DNA from: JACKAQ01 sp965227145
Lineage (GTDB): Bacteria > Calditrichota > Calditrichia > RBG-13-44-9 > J075
Length of the DNA stretch: 64,000 bases
Assembly: GCA_965227145.1 (NCBI GenBank)
Contig: OZ245730.1
Location: 6,200,001 to 6,264,000, forward strand
Direction: 5' to 3'
Shown here: positions 61,293 through 64,000 of the stretch, in pieces
Layout of the letters: each line of letters begins with the position of its first letter
How positions within the stretch are numbered: position 1 is the first letter of the stretch
The notes under the pieces: model-generated
Database searches by the model: none
What the model was told of the DNA's origin: nothing
What the model saw: the letters and a program-made list of their open reading frames with translations, nothing else
Program-made: the position numbers and the translations under genes

Positions 61293-61704
61293 TTTGCTCT
61301 TTTTTTACTGGTTTGTGGTTGGTTTCTGCGGTATCGCTGTTACGCAATTGCTGGCTTACGTTTTCCAGAAATGCAGCCAGTTGCAATCGTTTGGCGCTAT
61401 CGTTATCCAGTTGCCGGATCGATTCTGTCAACCGGAGTTCGGTTGCTGCCAGCGATTCTTCAAACTGTTTTTTGGTGTCGTCCAAACGAGAGTGAACGTC
61501 CGTATTTTGCTGGTCGGTATTGGCGTTCAGTTGCTCAATCATTTTTTCGATGCGGGTAAACGATGACCGCATTTCGTCGCGCAGATTGCTGACTTCCTGG
61601 CTTAAGGTGTTAAAACGATCCTGATATTCTTCCATCTGCTGCCCGAAAATAAGGCTGCGGATTTGGTCGATGTTGTTTGACGTTGGTTGCATCTGTTTGC
61701 TCAT
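61285..61704 (-). CDS. Coiled-coil protein of unknown function
   Basis: 139 residues, preceded by AAGGAACTCAAACA. Almost the whole protein is predicted heptad-rich helix (EEYQDRFNTLSQEVSNLRDE, SSFTRIEKMIEQLNANTDQ), with a basic-acidic tail. There is no signal peptide or membrane helix. It is the first gene of the four-gene unit with the helical protein, the GTPase and the AAA+ regulator; the tight overlaps suggest stoichiometric synthesis and a complex. Confidence 0.75.
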   Translation of the reverse strand: MSKQMQPTSNNIDQIRSLIFGQQMEEYQDRFNTLSQEVSNLRDEMRSSFTRIEKMIEQLNANTDQQNTDVHSRLDDTKKQFEESLAATELRLTESIRQLDNDSAKRLQLAAFLENVSQQLRNSDTAETNHKPVKKEQNE

Positions 61705-62081
61705 TGTTTGAGTTCCTTACTTCTTTTTCATTAGTACAAGCGTGCAAATGTAACAAAACTGTGACATAAATCAAATTGTGTTTTTCATATCTTCGCCGGG
61801 AAAATGGATTGTTGAAAAAAAATTCCGAATCATTTTTTTCGTGAAATCTTCCAACCCGGCTCCACGGTTCGAAAAATAAAGTATGTAAAATTATCCGTTT
61901 GCAAAAATGTTTATAACGTAATAAAACACAATTGCAAAAATATCAATCGCATGTTTCACGGTGAAAGCTAAAAATTATTTTATCTGAACCGTTGTTTTTA
62001 TTTTACTTGCGTCGCCAAAAAATATTTATTTTATTGCGTATGCTATCGATAAACACCTTGAAAATCTAACGGAGTCCGGGA
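61705..62081. other. 377-bp divergent intergenic region
   Basis: Between the coiled-coil gene (minus) and the LytS-like gene (plus). It is strongly AT-rich, with a small dyad TTTCAC-GG-TGAAA near 61955. No convincing promoter, RNA gene or ORF is recognised. Confidence 0.5.
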
Positions 62082-63176
62082 TTGAATCCCATTAAAAAAG
62101 TGCTAAAGTTCAATGCCGTTTTGTGGGGCAGTTGGCTACCTGTTTCCACTGTGGCGCTGATTTTACAAAATCCGGGTGCGGTTTCGCTGCCCGTAATTTT
62201 GGCAATTTCGGCACTGCTGTTTGTTCCGGCAGTTGTGTTGAGTTTGCTGTGGTGGCCCATTTGCAACCAGATTCGCCGGAACCGGTTGTCTGACGTTGTC
62301 TTTGCCGGCACCCACATTGCTTTGGGCGCCATTTTTGTTGTGCTTTGGCTGGCGATGGCTTCCGGCGGTGCAATTGTGCTGTTTCCGGAAATCGTATCGC
62401 TGCCCATCGATTGGCAGGGAATTTTAGCCTGGCTGTTTCCCATCGGTATTTTGCTGTATGCCATCATCACCGGCGGATATTATTGGCTGCTTTCGCCAAA
62501 AGTAATTGTTGCCGGTTCAACCCAAAAAAGCACGCCGCATACAGCGTCGAAAACGCAACCGGTGCCGCACATCCAGCTTAATCCGCGATTTATTTATGAA
62601 ATGTTGAATTTTGCCCACGACAGCATTACCGATTCTCCGGGCACTGCCCGAAAAGTGCTGCGCACAACCATCGAAATGCTGCAACATGCCATCCGCAACA
62701 AATCCACCGACACATTGGCACTTGCCGACGAAATGACGTTCGTGCGCCATTATCTCGAACTCGAAAAATTGCGGCTCAAAGACCGTTTCCATTTTGAGGA
62801 AAATATTGATCCTAATTTGTTGGGCTATCCGATTCCGGCAATGATGCTGCAGCCGCTGCTCGAAAACGCGATTGAGCACGGCATCGAAACCACCGAAGAT
62901 GGCGGCTGGATTCGCCTGAATATTAATCGCCAGGATCAAAATGTGATTGCCGTTGTGGAGAACAGCGTTACCATCGCGCCATCGCGGCGAGCGGAACGGC
63001 AAATGATTCAACAAGATCTGTCGGGATTGCGTAACCTTCAGCAAAGACTGGCGCTTATCTACGGAAAAGATGTGCAGTTCTCCGCCCAATCCATTCCCGA
63101 AGAGCAGCTATTTCGTGTCAAATTTTACCTTCCGGCCCGCCCTGCCGTACGAATTTCCGAAACCGCTACCCAATAA
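62082..63176 (+). CDS. LytS/YehU-type membrane kinase-like protein lacking the phospho-acceptor histidine
   Basis: 364 residues; the TTG start follows GGAG. Four hydrophobic helices lie near 12-30, 37-60, 73-97 and 113-135. The His_kinase (PF06580-type) region begins HIQLNPRFIYEMLN, where the family has Q-x-N-P-H-F; the conserved histidine is Arg169. The ATP-binding N-box is intact (PAMMLQPLLENAIEHG, 252-267), and SGLRNLQQRLALIYG matches the GL-N-RL block. The usual LytTR response regulator is absent. It may be a catalytically dead, scaffolding or differently phosphorylated protein. Confidence 0.85.
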   Translation: MNPIKKVLKFNAVLWGSWLPVSTVALILQNPGAVSLPVILAISALLFVPAVVLSLLWWPICNQIRRNRLSDVVFAGTHIALGAIFVVLWLAMASGGAIVLFPEIVSLPIDWQGILAWLFPIGILLYAIITGGYYWLLSPKVIVAGSTQKSTPHTASKTQPVPHIQLNPRFIYEMLNFAHDSITDSPGTARKVLRTTIEMLQHAIRNKSTDTLALADEMTFVRHYLELEKLRLKDRFHFEENIDPNLLGYPIPAMMLQPLLENAIEHGIETTEDGGWIRLNINRQDQNVIAVVENSVTIAPSRRAERQMIQQDLSGLRNLQQRLALIYGKDVQFSAQSIPEEQLFRVKFYLPARPAVRISETATQ

Positions 63177-63239
63177 AAAAATCCCGCCCGAAAAAAACGT
63201 CGCTACCATTCCGAAAAAATGATAACGACGTCTCAACCG

Positions 63240-63271
63240 AAGGAGGCGGTGATTGAAATATTCTAAAAATT
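63240..63271 (+). other. Strong ribosome site leading a six-codon frame
   Basis: AAGGAGGCGGTGA at about 63240-63252 is followed by TTG and a frame of six codons ending in TGA (63253-63273). It is probably a remnant or chance match; no peptide is claimed. Confidence 0.2.
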
Positions 63272-63273
63272 GA

Positions 63274-64000
63274 TTAATTTCTGGCGGTTGTACTTTTTAT
63301 TTCGAGCACACTGCGCATTTTTTTCAACACGTCATCGCTGCCGGGATTCACTTTCAAAATATTTTGATAATGCGCCAATGCGCGGTCGTAATCCTGTTCG
63401 TTGATGGCAATGTTTGCCAGATTGTCAAAATGCCCGACCAGCTTTTTTTGCAAATCGAGTGCGGCGGAATTTTGGGGGTCCATCGCCAGCGTTCGGTTCA
63501 AAAAATAAAGTGCACTACTGCTTTCCGGAGATAAAAATTGCTGGTTCTGAAATGCCATATTGGCTTTAACGATAAACGCCTGAACCTGCTGTTGCTGCTC
63601 TTCCGAGAGTTCTGCTGCGCCTTCGCTTTGCGGATTGATGCGTTCGATGCGCTGGCTGGCCATTTCCGCCAACGGATCATCCGGATATTCCGAAACAATT
63701 TGTTGATACAGCACCAACGCTTCTTCGTATTGCGCCGTGCTGAAATAGCTTTCCGCGCGGGAATAAATAGTGCCGGCGGTTTCCGGATTGTAATAGGCCA
63801 CAAAATAAATTCCAGTTGCAACCATAATAAAAACAATCGCTAAAACGGCAAAAACCAGACTGCTTTTTTCGCTGTTGTTAACGGGCGGCGGTTCTGTGGT
63901 TTGGGCTTGTTCGCTGTAATAATCCGGCACATCGTCGTCCAATTCCTGAAATTCCGCATCGCGGGCAAACACATAGTCCGCTTCATTGGAAGCATCGACA
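63274..64000 (-). CDS. TPR-containing membrane protein (5' end beyond window)
   Basis: At least 241 residues; the reading frame stays open through the right edge, so the true start lies outside. An acidic N-terminal stretch (FQELDDDVPDYYSEQ) precedes one membrane helix (SLVFAVLAIVFIMVATGIYFV). TPR-like units follow (YSRAESYFSTAQYEEALVLY, YDRALAHYQNILKVNPG). Proteins of this layout scaffold envelope complexes or are anchored regulators with an N-terminal zinc ribbon or FHA domain. Which applies cannot be seen here. It is convergent with the LytS-like gene. Confidence 0.75.
   Translation of the reverse strand, partial: VDASNEADYVFARDAEFQELDDDVPDYYSEQAQTTEPPPVNNSEKSSLVFAVLAIVFIMVATGIYFVAYYNPETAGTIYSRAESYFSTAQYEEALVLYQQIVSEYPDDPLAEMASQRIERINPQSEGAAELSEEQQQQVQAFIVKANMAFQNQQFLSPESSSALYFLNRTLAMDPQNSAALDLQKKLVGHFDNLANIAINEQDYDRALAHYQNILKVNPGSDDVLKKMRSVLEIKSTTARN

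Noticed and set aside
63240..63273. Six-codon peptide gene after AAGGAGG
   Set aside because: Too short to support; no conservation can be judged, and it lies between convergent genes.

Overview
The window is a chromosomal stretch of a Gram-negative bacterium, read here as a member of the FCB (Fibrobacteres-Chlorobi-Bacteroidetes) superphylum and most like Calditrichota/KSB1-type lineages. This is inferred from a PorV-like outer-membrane protein, a large exported protein with a type IX (Por) secretion-like C-terminal sorting domain, a TonB-dependent receptor with a carboxypeptidase-regulatory-like N-domain, a DUF3078 protein and an OmpA protein with thrombospondin type-3 repeats. Genes are dense, Shine-Dalgarno sites are mostly strong, TTG starts are frequent (234, 43603, 47894, 62082), and I see no tRNA, rRNA, CRISPR array, transposase or phage gene.

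Layout. 0.2-5.8 kb: S9 peptidase, an exported protein, an AcpH-like phosphodiesterase, a BLUF photoreceptor, an SRPBCC protein and pdxH. 5.8-6.1 kb: a promoter without a gene and a terminator (candidate small RNA). 6.1-13.9 kb (minus): TonB-dependent receptor, giant T9SS-type cargo and PorV-like porin, preceded by an 800-bp leader rich in RNA-structure and operator signals. 14.7-17.2 kb: glycosyltransferase and Delta9-type fatty-acid desaturase. 17.5-25.9 kb (minus): AddB-like nuclease, AttH-like lipocalin protein, FtsX-type permease, ArsN2-like acetyltransferase and a VOC protein. 26.1-27.2 kb: mnmH.

27.4-38.8 kb is a chemosensory cluster: cheA with three HPt domains, cheW, a soluble globin-PAS-PAS-PAS methyl-accepting protein, an MFS transporter, cheR, cheB, cheD, a cheY-like receiver and cheX. 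No flagellar or pilus gene is visible. 38.9-40.5 kb: transglutaminase-like and DUF481 proteins. 40.6-43.3 kb (minus): spoIID-like gene followed by prfB with its programmed +1 frameshift. 43.6-47.1 kb: a solute-binding protein translationally coupled to a sensor kinase. 47.1-53.1 kb: envelope proteins (TPR/periplasmic-binding fusion, DUF3078, OmpA-TSP3, LapA). 53.2-58.0 kb (minus): membrane protein plus HerA-like ATPase, DUF937, BON-LysM and DUF4332 proteins.

58.5-61.7 kb (minus) is the least ordinary part. A coiled-coil protein, a helical protein with a possible longin/roadblock-like domain, a Rab-like small GTPase lacking the usual switch-II glutamine, and a sigma-54-type AAA+ regulator whose GAFTGA loop reads GAFTNA are packed head to tail with 8-bp overlaps. 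62.1-64.0 kb holds a LytS-type membrane kinase in which the conserved phospho-acceptor histidine is arginine, and the 3' part of a TPR membrane protein that runs off the window.

The strongest candidates for something undescribed are the GTPase module, the globin-PAS chemoreceptor array, the kinase-like protein without its histidine, and a pair of look-alike promoters (5.84 and 14.60 kb), each bracketed by inverted repeats exactly 50 bp apart.
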